A stretch of 14,775 bases of DNA, from contig VBKQ01000013.1 in assembly GCA_005879505.1 (NCBI GenBank), forward strand, positions 1-14,775, in the 5' to 3' direction. The notes under the pieces are model-generated. The model was given only the letters and a program-made list of their open reading frames with translations. It did not search any database and was not told the origin of the DNA. Of this stretch, positions 8,100-14,703 are shown one piece after another (the first letter of the stretch is position 1; the number at the start of each line of letters is the position of its first letter). A program made the translations under genes and the position numbers. The DNA is from Deltaproteobacteria bacterium (GTDB taxonomy: Bacteria > Myxococcota > Myxococcia > Myxococcales > 40CM-4-68-19).

Positions 8100-9223
8100 C
8101 CACCGGGGACGACCCGCCGCTCACCCCCAGCGAGGGCGCCGCGATCCTGGAGCGGCTCGCCCGCGGTTCCAACGGAGGGTCCGCCCGCGATGCCAACCTG
8201 GCGCGGACAGCGGCCATCGTCGAAGCCCGGTACCGCGCGCTGGTCGAGCAGATCCCGGCGGTGACGTTCATGGCCTCGCTCGAGAGAGGTCTCAGCAACG
8301 TCTACGTCAGCCCGCAGATCGAGGCCTTGCTCGGGTTCTCCCAAGAGGAATGGATGAGCGATCCGGTGCTCTGGTTCCGGCAGCTCCACCCCGACGATCG
8401 CGCGCTGTGGAATGAGGAGTTCGCCCGCGGCTGCGCGGCCGGAGGCCCCTTCCGGGCCGAATGCCGCTTCCTCACCAAGACGGGCGAGGTGGTCTGGGTG
8501 CACGGCGAGGCGCGCCTGATCCCCGACGAGTCGGGCCAGCCGGTGCTCCTCCAGGGTGTCGCCTTCGACATCACCGAGACCAAGAAAGCGGCGGAGATCG
8601 TCAAGAGCTCTTTGCGCGAGAAGGAGCTCCTGCTCAAGGAGATCCACCACCGCGTCAAGAACAATTTACAGATCACCTCCAGCCTGCTCAGGCTGCAGGC
8701 GGCCAAGATCCCCGACGCTGCCGTCCGCCAAGTGCTGCGTGAGAGCCAGGATCGGATCCGCTCGATGGCGCTGGTGCACGAGATGTTGTATCGATCGCAA
8801 GACCTCGCACGCGTCGACTTCCCTCAGTACGTCCGCGCGCTGGTTCCGCAGCTTTTCCGCTCCTACAATCCCGGAGGCCGCATCCGCTATCGCGTCGAGA
8901 TCGACGAGATCGTCTTCGGGGTCGACCTGGCGGTGCCCTGCGGGCTGATCATCAACGAGCTGGTGGCGAACGCCCTGAAGCACGCCTTTCCCGGAGACCG
9001 CCGCGGAGAGATTTGCGTGCGCATGAGGCTCGAGCAGGATCGGTACCGGCTCTCCGTCGAGGATGACGGGATTGGCTTTCCCGCCGGCCTGGATGTCAGC
9101 CAGACCGGGACGCTCGGCCTCCAGCTGGTGCGCACCCTGACCGAGCAGATCGGAGGCCGGTTGCAAGAGAAGACGGGCCAGGGCACCGCGTTCGTCATCG
9201 ATCTGCCGAGGGAAAGCAGATGA
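8096..9223 (+). CDS. Cytoplasmic PAS-domain sensor histidine kinase (HisKA_2 type)
   Basis: This 375-residue protein has no membrane segment or signal peptide. A PAS domain of the PAS_3 kind covers about 45-162 (YVSPQIEALLGFSQEEW, LHPDDRALW, VAFDITETKKAAE). The dimerisation and phosphoacceptor segment EIHHRVKNNLQ follows, with His185, in the HR pair, as the likely phosphorylated residue. A HATPase domain covers about 265-372, with N-box INELVANALKHAF, G1 box EDDGIGFP and G2-like region TGTLGLQLV. The HHRVKNNLQ form belongs to the HisKA_2/HWE-like soluble kinases that often signal to stand-alone receivers. Its ATG lies within the hydrogenase large-subunit stop, and its own stop overlaps the next kinase. 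The signal is unknown. A cofactor in the PAS pocket or direct contact with the hydrogenase are both possible, but neither shows in the sequence. Confidence 0.92.
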   Translation: MTTGDDPPLTPSEGAAILERLARGSNGGSARDANLARTAAIVEARYRALVEQIPAVTFMASLERGLSNVYVSPQIEALLGFSQEEWMSDPVLWFRQLHPDDRALWNEEFARGCAAGGPFRAECRFLTKTGEVVWVHGEARLIPDESGQPVLLQGVAFDITETKKAAEIVKSSLREKELLLKEIHHRVKNNLQITSSLLRLQAAKIPDAAVRQVLRESQDRIRSMALVHEMLYRSQDLARVDFPQYVRALVPQLFRSYNPGGRIRYRVEIDEIVFGVDLAVPCGLIINELVANALKHAFPGDRRGEICVRMRLEQDRYRLSVEDDGIGFPAGLDVSQTGTLGLQLVRTLTEQIGGRLQEKTGQGTAFVIDLPRESR

Positions 9224-10395
9224 GCGCGCCGTGGAAGATCCTGGTGGTCGAGGACGAGAACATCGTCGCCATGGACCTGCGGACGAGCCTGATTGCGTCC
9301 GGATACGATGTGACCGACACGGTGGGGACGGCACTCGAGGCCATCGACAGCGCGCAGCGCCGCAAGCCCGACCTGGTGCTGATGGACATCAGGCTGCGGG
9401 GAGAGATGGACGGCGTCGCGGCCGCCGACGTGATGCGCACCCAACTGGCGCTCCCGGTGGTCTACCTGACCGCGTTCTCCGACGAGCCGACCCTGCGCAG
9501 GGCGCGGGTGACCGAGCCGTTCGGATACCTGCTCAAGCCTTTCGACGAGCGCGAGCTGAACATCGCCATCGAGCTGGCGATCTACCGGCACCAGGCCCAG
9601 CGAGAGCACGAGAACTTCCTTCGCGAGCAAGCGGCGCGCGCCGCCGTCGAGGAGCGCGCCCTGGAGAACGCCCGTCTCTATCAAGCCGCACGAGAGGCGG
9701 TCGCGGTGCGCGATGAATTCCTCTCCGTGGCATCGCACGAGCTGCGCACCCCACTCACCGCCATGCTCCTGACCGTCCAGGGACTGGAGCGCGTGGTCCA
9801 GCGCTCGCAAGACGAACGCCTTCGGGAAAGGACGGCGCGCGTCGCCCAGCAGCTCGGCCGCCTGATCAAGCTGGTCGATTCCTTGCTGGACGTTTCCCGC
9901 ATCAAAGCGGGCAGGATCGAGCTCTCCCCCGAGGAGTTCGATCTTTCCGCGCTGGCGACGGAGGTTGCCGCTCGCTTCATTGAGCCGGCGCGCGAGAACG
10001 GGTCGACGCTGGTCGTGCGCGCCCCTGACCGGCTCGTCGGCGTCTGGGACCCGCTGCGCGTCGACCAGGTGCTAACGAACCTGCTGTCGAATGCAGTGAA
10101 GTTCGGCGCGGGAAAGCCGATCGAGCTCGCCCTCCAGGGAGACGACGCGGCGGTGCGGTTGGTGGTCGCCGACCGGGGAATCGGCATCTCGAAGGACAAG
10201 ATCGCGTCGGTGTTCGAACGGTTCGAGCGAGCCGTTCCGGTGCGCAAGTACGGTGGTCTCGGGCTCGGGCTGTACATCGCGCGCCAGCTGGTTGAAGCGC
10301 ACGGCGGGCGGATCGAGGTCCAGAGCGAGCCCGGCCAGGGATCCACTTTCATCGTGCAGCTTCCGCGCTGGCGTCCGGATTCCGCCGCGAGTTGA
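9220..10395 (+). CDS. Receiver-first hybrid histidine kinase (REC-HisKA-HATPase)
   Basis: This 391-residue soluble protein starts with a receiver domain at about 5-120. Its acidic pair is Glu11/Asp12, Asp56 is the phosphoacceptor (LVLMDIRLRG), Thr84 is conserved, and Lys106 sits in LLKPFDE. A coiled-coil-like linker at about 124-165, rich in Glu, Arg and Ala, follows. Next is a classical HisKA domain with His173 (ASHELRTPLTA) and a HATPase domain with N-box (NLLSNAVKF), G1 (VADRGIGIS), F box (FERFER) and G2 (GGLGLGLYIARQLVEAHGG). There is no DNA-binding output. The likely phosphate donor for Asp56 is the PAS kinase whose stop codon overlaps this start (ATGA). The kinase half could then pass phosphate to the lone receiver whose gene ends immediately beyond. 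Partner assignments are inference from gene order. Confidence 0.93.
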   Translation: MSAPWKILVVEDENIVAMDLRTSLIASGYDVTDTVGTALEAIDSAQRRKPDLVLMDIRLRGEMDGVAAADVMRTQLALPVVYLTAFSDEPTLRRARVTEPFGYLLKPFDERELNIAIELAIYRHQAQREHENFLREQAARAAVEERALENARLYQAAREAVAVRDEFLSVASHELRTPLTAMLLTVQGLERVVQRSQDERLRERTARVAQQLGRLIKLVDSLLDVSRIKAGRIELSPEEFDLSALATEVAARFIEPARENGSTLVVRAPDRLVGVWDPLRVDQVLTNLLSNAVKFGAGKPIELALQGDDAAVRLVVADRGIGISKDKIASVFERFERAVPVRKYGGLGLGLYIARQLVEAHGGRIEVQSEPGQGSTFIVQLPRWRPDSAAS

Positions 10396-10752
10396 TCAAC
10401 CCCGCAGCGCCACGCCCTCGATCGCGCGGACGATCTCGTCCACGCTCACGGGCTTGCGCAGTGAACATGCGACGTCGACCAGCTTGCCGCCGGCCGAAAG
10501 AGAGATCACCGGGATGCCCGCGGTGCGAGGATCGCTCTTTTGCTCGGCGCGGAAGTCCCACCCGTCCAGGCCGGGCATGAAGAGATCGAGGAGGATCACG
10601 TCGATCCGCGCCCCGCCTTGCAGGTAGTCGAGAGCCTCGCGTGCGCCCGAGAACTGGGTGACCTCGTAACCTTCCTCGCGGAGGGCCTCGCCCAGGCTGT
10701 CGCGGATGTCGGGATCGTCGTCGACGATGAGGATCTTCGCGGGCCTTGGCAT
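10396..10752 (-). CDS. Single-domain response regulator (CheY-like receiver)
   Basis: This 118-residue protein is one receiver domain and nothing else. It has an N-terminal acidic cluster (LIVDDDPDIRDS), Asp56 as phosphoacceptor (VILLDLFMPG), a Ser in place of Thr around position 84-86 (VISLSAGG), and Lys100 followed by Pro (LRKPVSVDEIV). It lacks an output domain, so it would act by protein contact or as a phosphate relay. The start MPRPAKILIV fits the usual length. An in-frame extension upstream has no family resemblance. The ATG has no well-placed Shine-Dalgarno sequence; GGAG directly abuts it. The gene's stop lies exactly next to the stop of the hybrid kinase on the other strand, with no bases between. 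Proximity suggests it belongs to the same signalling set, but it has its own promoter region shared with terC. Confidence 0.9.
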   Translation of the reverse strand: MPRPAKILIVDDDPDIRDSLGEALREEGYEVTQFSGAREALDYLQGGARIDVILLDLFMPGLDGWDFRAEQKSDPRTAGIPVISLSAGGKLVDVACSLRKPVSVDEIVRAIEGVALRG

Positions 10753-10804
10753 CTCCGAGGAGAGATTGCGGAATATTGCATCCCTGCGCAAGAGGTAGTG
10801 CCAG

Positions 10805-10854
10805 CGAGGTTGACACCTCGACCAGGCGCTTGCAGCCTCCCTTGGAGCGCAAGC
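10805..10854 (+). promoter_or_regulatory. Tandem hairpins in the leader of the TerC gene
   Basis: Two perfect inverted repeats lie in a row upstream of the TerC-family gene. The first, 10805-10820, is CGAGGT-tgac-ACCTCG: 6 bp with a 4-base loop. The second, 10828-10854, has outer arms GCTTGC and GCAAGC, with CTCC and GGAG able to pair inside. The second ends 22 bases before the chosen GTG start. They could form an RNA control element, since some alx/TerC-type genes carry leader regulators, or the first could be a protein-binding dyad. I do not recognise the yybP-ykoY manganese riboswitch consensus here. Confidence 0.4.
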
Positions 10855-10876
10855 CATGCGTCGCCAGGAGGACCCG

Positions 10877-11749
10877 GTGAACGACGAGGCAACCGCAAGC
10901 ACGCCCTGGCGCCGCAACCTGGCCTGGAGCGCCGGCTGGATCGCGCTGGCCCTCGCCTTCGGGGGGTGGATCGCCCTCACCCGCGGCAGCACCGCCGCGG
11001 CCGAGTACTACGCCGCCTATCTGCTGGAGAAGGCGCTCTCCATCGACAACATCTTCGTGTTCGTCATCATCTTTTCCGAGCTGAAAATCCCTGCGCGGTA
11101 CCAGCGGCGGGTATTGCGGGCCGGGATCGGTGGCGCGCTGGTGCTCCGGGCCGTGGTGATTCTCGCCGGCATCGCGCTGATCGAACGGTTTCACTGGATC
11201 ACCTATCCGTTCACCGCGCTCATCCTCTTCGCCGCCTGGAGGCTCCTCTTCGCCGAGCAGCGCGAGCGGCGAGCGGTCGCCAAGGCCTGTAACGTCTGCG
11301 AGACTTGGATCGCGCGCATCATCCCGGTCAGTCCCGTGGTCAGCGGGAACCGGTTCTGGCGGCGCGACCGTGCGCGGCTGGTCGCGACGCCCCTCTTCGT
11401 CGCACTGGTGGTGATCGAGACGACGGACATCGTCTTTGCGCTCGATTCGGTTCCCGCGGTGCTCTCGATCACCCGCGATCCCTTGATCGTCTACAGCTCG
11501 AACGTGATGGCGATGTTCGGGTTGCGTTCGCTCTACTTCGTGGTGGCGGAGGCGCTCAACCGGCTCCGGTTCGTCCGGCAGGGGCTCGCGACCATCCTCC
11601 TGTTCACCGCCGCAAAGATGCTCGCGAGCGATTGGGTCCAGATCAGTCCGCCTGCCTCGGTGGCGGTGATCGCCGTCGTGCTTGGAACGACGGCGCTCGT
11701 CTCGCTCTGGCGACCGAGGGCAGTGACCGATCGATCTGGCGTGCCCTGA
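10877..11749 (+). CDS. TerC/Alx-family integral membrane protein
   Basis: This is a 290-residue membrane protein with about seven hydrophobic segments, starting around residue 17. Two TerC hallmarks are present: EKALSIDNIFVF at about 51-62 and ETTDIVFALDSVPA at about 181-194. Their acidic residues (Glu51, Asp57, Glu181, Asp184, Asp190) are the likely metal-binding set in the membrane. Members such as E. coli Alx and Bacillus YceF/YkoY export manganese or help load exported metalloproteins; tellurium resistance is the historical name. The start is GTG at 10877 because AGGAGG lies 5 bases upstream. An in-frame ATG at 10856 would add seven residues without a good ribosome site and would fall just after a hairpin. 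The gene is divergent from the response regulator and convergent with pirin. The exact metal is not deducible here. Confidence 0.92.
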   Translation: MNDEATASTPWRRNLAWSAGWIALALAFGGWIALTRGSTAAAEYYAAYLLEKALSIDNIFVFVIIFSELKIPARYQRRVLRAGIGGALVLRAVVILAGIALIERFHWITYPFTALILFAAWRLLFAEQRERRAVAKACNVCETWIARIIPVSPVVSGNRFWRRDRARLVATPLFVALVVIETTDIVFALDSVPAVLSITRDPLIVYSSNVMAMFGLRSLYFVVAEALNRLRFVRQGLATILLFTAAKMLASDWVQISPPASVAVIAVVLGTTALVSLWRPRAVTDRSGVP

Positions 11750-11756
11750 GGGGCCC

Positions 11757-11778
11757 CGCCATGCGTCAGGTCATGGCG
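11757..11778. terminator. Hairpin between convergent terC and pirin genes
   Basis: CGCCATG and CATGGCG form a perfect 7-bp inverted repeat around an 8-base loop, starting 8 bases after the TerC stop. No run of T follows on either strand, so it is not a clear intrinsic terminator. Its position suggests transcript-end formation or stabilisation. Confidence 0.35.
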
Positions 11779-11821
11779 CGTGCTCGGGGGAGCGCGCCGT
11801 CGCTCCATTGGAGCCGCAGAT

Positions 11822-11846
11822 GCGCCCTTTCGGCTCTCTAGGGCGC
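11822..11846. terminator. Hairpin spanning the pirin stop codon
   Basis: GCGCCCT and AGGGCGC form a perfect 7-bp stem around 11 bases; the structure includes the TAG stop of the pirin gene. A smaller GCTCC-att-GGAGC hairpin lies just outside, at 11802-11814. No T tract is seen, so termination is only a suggestion from the convergent arrangement. Confidence 0.3.
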
Positions 11847-12740
11847 CTCTCCCCGGATCTCGGCGCTGCGGGTGATCTCGCCCATCTTGCCGCTCTGGTA
11901 ATCCTCGACCGCCTGGACGAGCTCCGCCCGCGTGTTCATGACGAAAGGGCCGTAGCGCGCCACCGGCTCACGGAGCGGAACGCCACCGAGCAGGAGAAGC
12001 CGGCCCGGACCGCCGGATCCCGAAAGGTGAACGGAATCGCCGGCGCCGAAGATGGCGAGCTGACCTTCCTCGAGCCTGGTGCCGTTCGGACCGATTCGCG
12101 CCGAACCCTCGAATACATAGGCCAGCATGCGGAGGTCAGGCCTGAAGGAAATGGTGACGTCGGCCCCGGGCTGGAGGGTCCAATCCTGGAAGACGATAGG
12201 AGTCCGCGTCTCGATCACGGCGCGGGCGCCGAGCGCCTCGCCGGCGATCACGCGAACCTGGGCCTTGCCGTCGCCCGTGCTCGCTTGAGGCAGCTTCTCT
12301 CGCGAGTACTCCTGGTAGCGCGGGCGGATCAGCTTGTCCCGCCTGGGCAGGTTGACCCAGACCTGGAAGCCGTGCACCCGGCCGCCCTGCTCGCGAATCC
12401 TCCGCGAAGGCATCTCCGAATGGACGATGCCGGCCCCGGCGGTCATCCACTGCACGTCGCCCGGTCCGAGGCTGCCGCGATGTCCAGCGGAATCCTCGTG
12501 CTCCATCTCGCCTTCGAGCACGTAAGTGACCGTCTCGAAGCCCCGATGGGGGTGATCAGGAGCGCCGATCGCCTCGCCGGGCGCGTAATCGACCGGCCCC
12601 ATCTCGTCGATGAGGAGGAACGGGTCGACCGCGTCGATCTCGCCGGGGAACGGCCGGCGCACCACGAATCCGGCGCCCTCCAGCTGCCTGTGCGCCGTCA
12701 CCACCTGCTCGATTTCGCGGACCTTGTTCTCCGTCGCCAT
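11838..12740 (-). CDS. Pirin family protein
   Basis: This 300-residue bicupin protein carries the pirin metal site: His63 and His65 in DHPHRGFETVTY, and His107 with Glu109 in GIVHSEMPS. These match the Fe-binding residues of human pirin and E. coli YhhW. The N-terminal cupin covers about 25-140. The C-terminal cupin (about 175-285) contains RMLAYVFEGSARIG. Pirins include quercetin 2,3-dioxygenases and redox-responsive cofactors; the substrate here is unknown. The ATG is well supported, with AAGGAG 8 bases upstream. The gene is divergent from a MarR regulator across 83 bp that hold overlapping dyads. Many MarR-pirin pairs respond to quinones, phenolics or oxidants, so control by that neighbour is likely. 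Confidence 0.95.
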   Translation of the reverse strand: MATENKVREIEQVVTAHRQLEGAGFVVRRPFPGEIDAVDPFLLIDEMGPVDYAPGEAIGAPDHPHRGFETVTYVLEGEMEHEDSAGHRGSLGPGDVQWMTAGAGIVHSEMPSRRIREQGGRVHGFQVWVNLPRRDKLIRPRYQEYSREKLPQASTGDGKAQVRVIAGEALGARAVIETRTPIVFQDWTLQPGADVTISFRPDLRMLAYVFEGSARIGPNGTRLEEGQLAIFGAGDSVHLSGSGGPGRLLLLGGVPLREPVARYGPFVMNTRAELVQAVEDYQSGKMGEITRSAEIRGEAP

Positions 12741-12761
12741 GACCCGATCTCCTTGCGCGCC

Positions 12762-12793
12762 AGCTCATTCAGAGCTAACTGATTCTGAGCTAA
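12762..12793. promoter_or_regulatory. Probable MarR operator in the pirin-marR intergenic region
   Basis: AGCTCA (12762-12767) and TGAGCT (12786-12791) form a perfect inverted repeat. Within it, AGCTC and GAGCT (12772-12776) form a tighter dyad. GAGCTAA also occurs as a direct repeat at 12772-12778 and 12787-12793, 15 bp apart. The stretch is AT-richer than its surroundings and sits between the two divergent starts, as expected for a site where the MarR protein controls both genes. Confidence 0.6.
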
Positions 12794-12823
12794 ATGATGT
12801 CCGGGCAGGCCGGAGGATTCGCG

Positions 12824-13294
12824 ATGGGAACACACTACCAGGGGCATGCTGCCGAGGTGCGGGCGCTGGACGCGCTCATCAAGCTGGTGCGCTGCGCCGC
12901 GTCGCTGCAGGGCCGCCTGGAGATCGGGATCCGCGAAGAGGGATTCACACAGAGCCAGTTCGGAGTCCTCGAAGCGCTGCTGCACCTGGGTCCTCTCGAG
13001 CCGTGCGAGCTCGGCCCCAAGGTGCTCACCAGCCGGCCCAACATGGTGCTGCTGGTCGATCAGCTGGAGGAGCGGGGCCTCGTGCGCCGGGTGCCCGTCC
13101 CGGGCGACCGCCGGCGCGTGCGAGTCGAGCTGACCGCGGCCGGCAGACGCGCCATCGGCAAGGCCTTCCAGCGACACGTCCCGCGCGTCGTCAAGGAGTT
13201 CTCGGCGCTGTCGGCTGCGGAGCAGGATCAGCTCGGACGACTGTGCAAGCGCCTCGGGCGGCAGGAGACGGAACCGCAATCGCGCACGGGTTGA
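12824..13294 (+). CDS. MarR family transcriptional regulator
   Basis: This 156-residue winged-helix DNA-binding protein has a dimerisation helix at about 10-35. The helix-turn-helix at about 41-85 (FTQSQFGVLEALLHLG, SRPNMVLLVDQLEERGLV) is followed by a wing with the typical D-R-R-R signature (PGDRRRVRVELT, about 93-104) and C-terminal helices to about 145. Cys23, Cys61 and Cys141 could be redox-sensitive, though this is only inference. I chose ATG 12824 because GGAGG lies 7 bases upstream. An in-frame ATG at 12794 falls at the end of the operator repeats and lacks a ribosome site. It is divergent from pirin, its probable target together with its own gene. The ligand is unknown. A Rho-independent terminator follows. 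Confidence 0.94.
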   Translation: MGTHYQGHAAEVRALDALIKLVRCAASLQGRLEIGIREEGFTQSQFGVLEALLHLGPLEPCELGPKVLTSRPNMVLLVDQLEERGLVRRVPVPGDRRRVRVELTAAGRRAIGKAFQRHVPRVVKEFSALSAAEQDQLGRLCKRLGRQETEPQSRTG

Positions 13295-13328
13295 TCTCCG
13301 CGCCGACCGGCCCTGCGCCTCGCGATCG

Positions 13329-13350
13329 CGGAGCTGCACCGCTCCGTTTT
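13329..13350 (+). terminator. Rho-independent terminator after marR
   Basis: CGGAGC-tgcacc-GCTCCG forms a perfect 6-bp, GC-rich stem with a 6-base loop, directly followed by TTTT. It begins 35 bases after the MarR stop and separates that gene from the DUF3943 gene. Confidence 0.75.
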
Positions 13351-13408
13351 CGCATTGTGAAGGGGCAGGGATTGACGAAGGCGATACCTGCGCCGTGTAC
13401 TGCCGGGA

Positions 13409-14044
13409 ATGGTCTTCTTGGGCCTCGCCTTCGCCATCGCCACCGCCGGGCTGTCCGCGGCCCAGACGGGCGCAATCGACCGTGAGCCCGCGCCTGCAAG
13501 CCAGCGTCCAGAGCCGCAGGCCGAGGGAGGTTGGCGGATTCCGGTGCTTCATGCGGCCGGGACACTCGCGGCGATGAGAATCTCAGCCTCGATCCTCTGG
13601 CCGCAAGCCTACGATCCCACGCGGCTGCCTGATCAATTCCGGGGGCTCGAGCGGGCCTGGTCCAGGCTGCCAGAGTTCCGGCGGGACCGTCCGCTCCTCG
13701 GATCGGACGGCGATCCATGGACGATCAACGTCTTCGGACATGGCTTGTTCGGCTCCGAGATCTACGCGCGTACCCGGCAATGCGGTCACGGACCCGCCGC
13801 ATCAGCGGCAGCCGTGGCGGCGACGTCGTTCGCCTGGGAGTACGTGGTCGAGGCGCCATACAAACGCCCCAGCGCCGTGGACCTGGTCTGGACCCCTTTG
13901 GGTGGTCTCGTCTTTGGTGAGCTGCGGTTCCAGCTCGGACGATGGCTGCGAGAGGGCGCGAGCACTCCCGTCAGGACCATATTGCTCGTTGCGACCGATC
14001 CTTTCGGCGAGCTCGAGCGCCGCGTTTTCAGGACGCGCTGCTAA
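13409..14044 (+). CDS. DUF3943-like exported protein
   Basis: This 211-residue protein has a hydrophobic N-terminal segment (MVFLGLAFAIATAGLSAAQ) that looks like a signal peptide, with cleavage likely after about residue 18. A Pro-rich linker follows. The core at about 99-175 contains DGDPWTINVFGHGLFGSEIY, SFAWEYVVEAP, RPSAVDLVWTPLGG and GELRF. This is the pattern of DUF3943, usually periplasmic or outer-membrane-associated proteins of unknown function. The start is uncertain. With ATG 13409 the signal peptide lacks a positively charged n-region and has a poor ribosome site. A CTG at 13388, 6 bases after GAAGG, would add LRRVLPG and give a normal n-region. The stop overlaps the convergent VOC gene's stop by 3 bases. 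Confidence 0.7.
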   Translation: MVFLGLAFAIATAGLSAAQTGAIDREPAPASQRPEPQAEGGWRIPVLHAAGTLAAMRISASILWPQAYDPTRLPDQFRGLERAWSRLPEFRRDRPLLGSDGDPWTINVFGHGLFGSEIYARTRQCGHGPAASAAAVAATSFAWEYVVEAPYKRPSAVDLVWTPLGGLVFGELRFQLGRWLREGASTPVRTILLVATDPFGELERRVFRTRC

Positions 14045-14511
14045 GTCTCGTAGGCCTGCTTCAGCTTGTCGATCTCCATCTTGTCCATCTGCAGCATGGC
14101 TTCCATCACGCGATTCGCCTTCTTCGCGTTCTTGTCCCCCAACAGCTCCCCCAGGATGGTGGGCACGACCTGCCAGGAGAGACCGAACTTGTCCTTGAGC
14201 CAGCCGCACCGGTCTGTCTTTCCGCCCTGGGAAAGCTTCTCCCAGAAGTAGTCGACCTCCTCCTGCGTCTTGCAGTTCACGACGAAGGAGATCGCGAGCG
14301 TGAACTGGAACTGAGGACCGCCATTCAACGCCACGAAGTCCTGTCCATCGAGCTTGAAGGCGACGGTCATCACCGACCCCTTCGGGCCCGGTCCGGCTTC
14401 GCCGTATCGCGCGATGCTGACGATCTCGGAATTCTTGAAGATCGAAGTGTAGAACTTCGCGGCCTCCTCGGCCTTGGTGTCGAACCACAGGAACGGAGTG
14501 ATCTTTTGCAT
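14041..14511 (-). CDS. PhnB-like VOC superfamily protein (3-dmu-9_3-mt domain)
   Basis: This 156-residue protein of the glyoxalase/bleomycin-resistance fold starts MQKITPFLWFDTKAEEAAKFY, the hallmark of the COG3865/PhnB-like family. It continues with VAFKLDGQDFVALNGG, a central FWEKLSQGG segment and WQVVPTILGELL, ending in the helix VMEAMLQMDKMEIDKL. These proteins are often annotated as 3-demethylubiquinone 3-methyltransferase, but they lack a methyltransferase fold, and that name should not be taken as function. I chose ATG 14511 because AAGGAG lies 9 bases upstream. An in-frame ATG at 14652 has no family resemblance in the added part. The gene is convergent with the DUF3943 gene, with the two stop codons overlapping. 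It is divergent from the partial gene at the right edge. Confidence 0.92.
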   Translation of the reverse strand: MQKITPFLWFDTKAEEAAKFYTSIFKNSEIVSIARYGEAGPGPKGSVMTVAFKLDGQDFVALNGGPQFQFTLAISFVVNCKTQEEVDYFWEKLSQGGKTDRCGWLKDKFGLSWQVVPTILGELLGDKNAKKANRVMEAMLQMDKMEIDKLKQAYET

Positions 14512-14663
14512 TTCGGCGTTCTCCTTGCTCTGGGATCCGTCGGCTTCGATGCTTGGACCGCCGCGGCCCGCGAAAATCATCGCTGCATCGCACAAATCGT
14601 CATGAAGATGTGACACCGCCGCACCCGCGCAACCCTTCCGGGGATGCGGCATCCATCAGTCGG

Positions 14664-14682
14664 TGTAGTTGTATCTACAACT
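14664..14682. promoter_or_regulatory. Candidate operator dyad upstream of the right-edge gene
   Basis: AGTTGTA (14667-14673) and TACAACT (14676-14682) form a perfect 7-2-7 inverted repeat. In another register TGTAG (14664-14668) and CTACA (14675-14679) also pair. The site lies 21 bases before the ATG at 14704 and in the region shared with the divergent VOC gene. It has TGTA/TACA elements like those in BlaI/CopY-type operators, but in the opposite order to the classic TACA-nn-TGTA. The binding protein is unknown. Confidence 0.5.
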
Positions 14683-14703
14683 CCAATCACCAGGAGGTAG
14701 GTC

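Noticed and set aside
10785..10805. Sigma-54-like -24/-12 element on the minus strand (TGGCAC...TTGC) before the response regulator.
   Set aside because: The GG-to-GC spacing is 11 bases rather than the strict 10, which normally abolishes sigma-54 recognition.
10753..10876. yybP-ykoY manganese riboswitch before the TerC gene.
   Set aside because: The conserved loop sequences of that riboswitch are not visible by eye; only two generic hairpins are supported.
10753..10992. N-terminal extension of the single-domain response regulator.
   Set aside because: It shows no resemblance to any domain and overlaps the start of the TerC gene; receiver domains normally begin at the chosen ATG.
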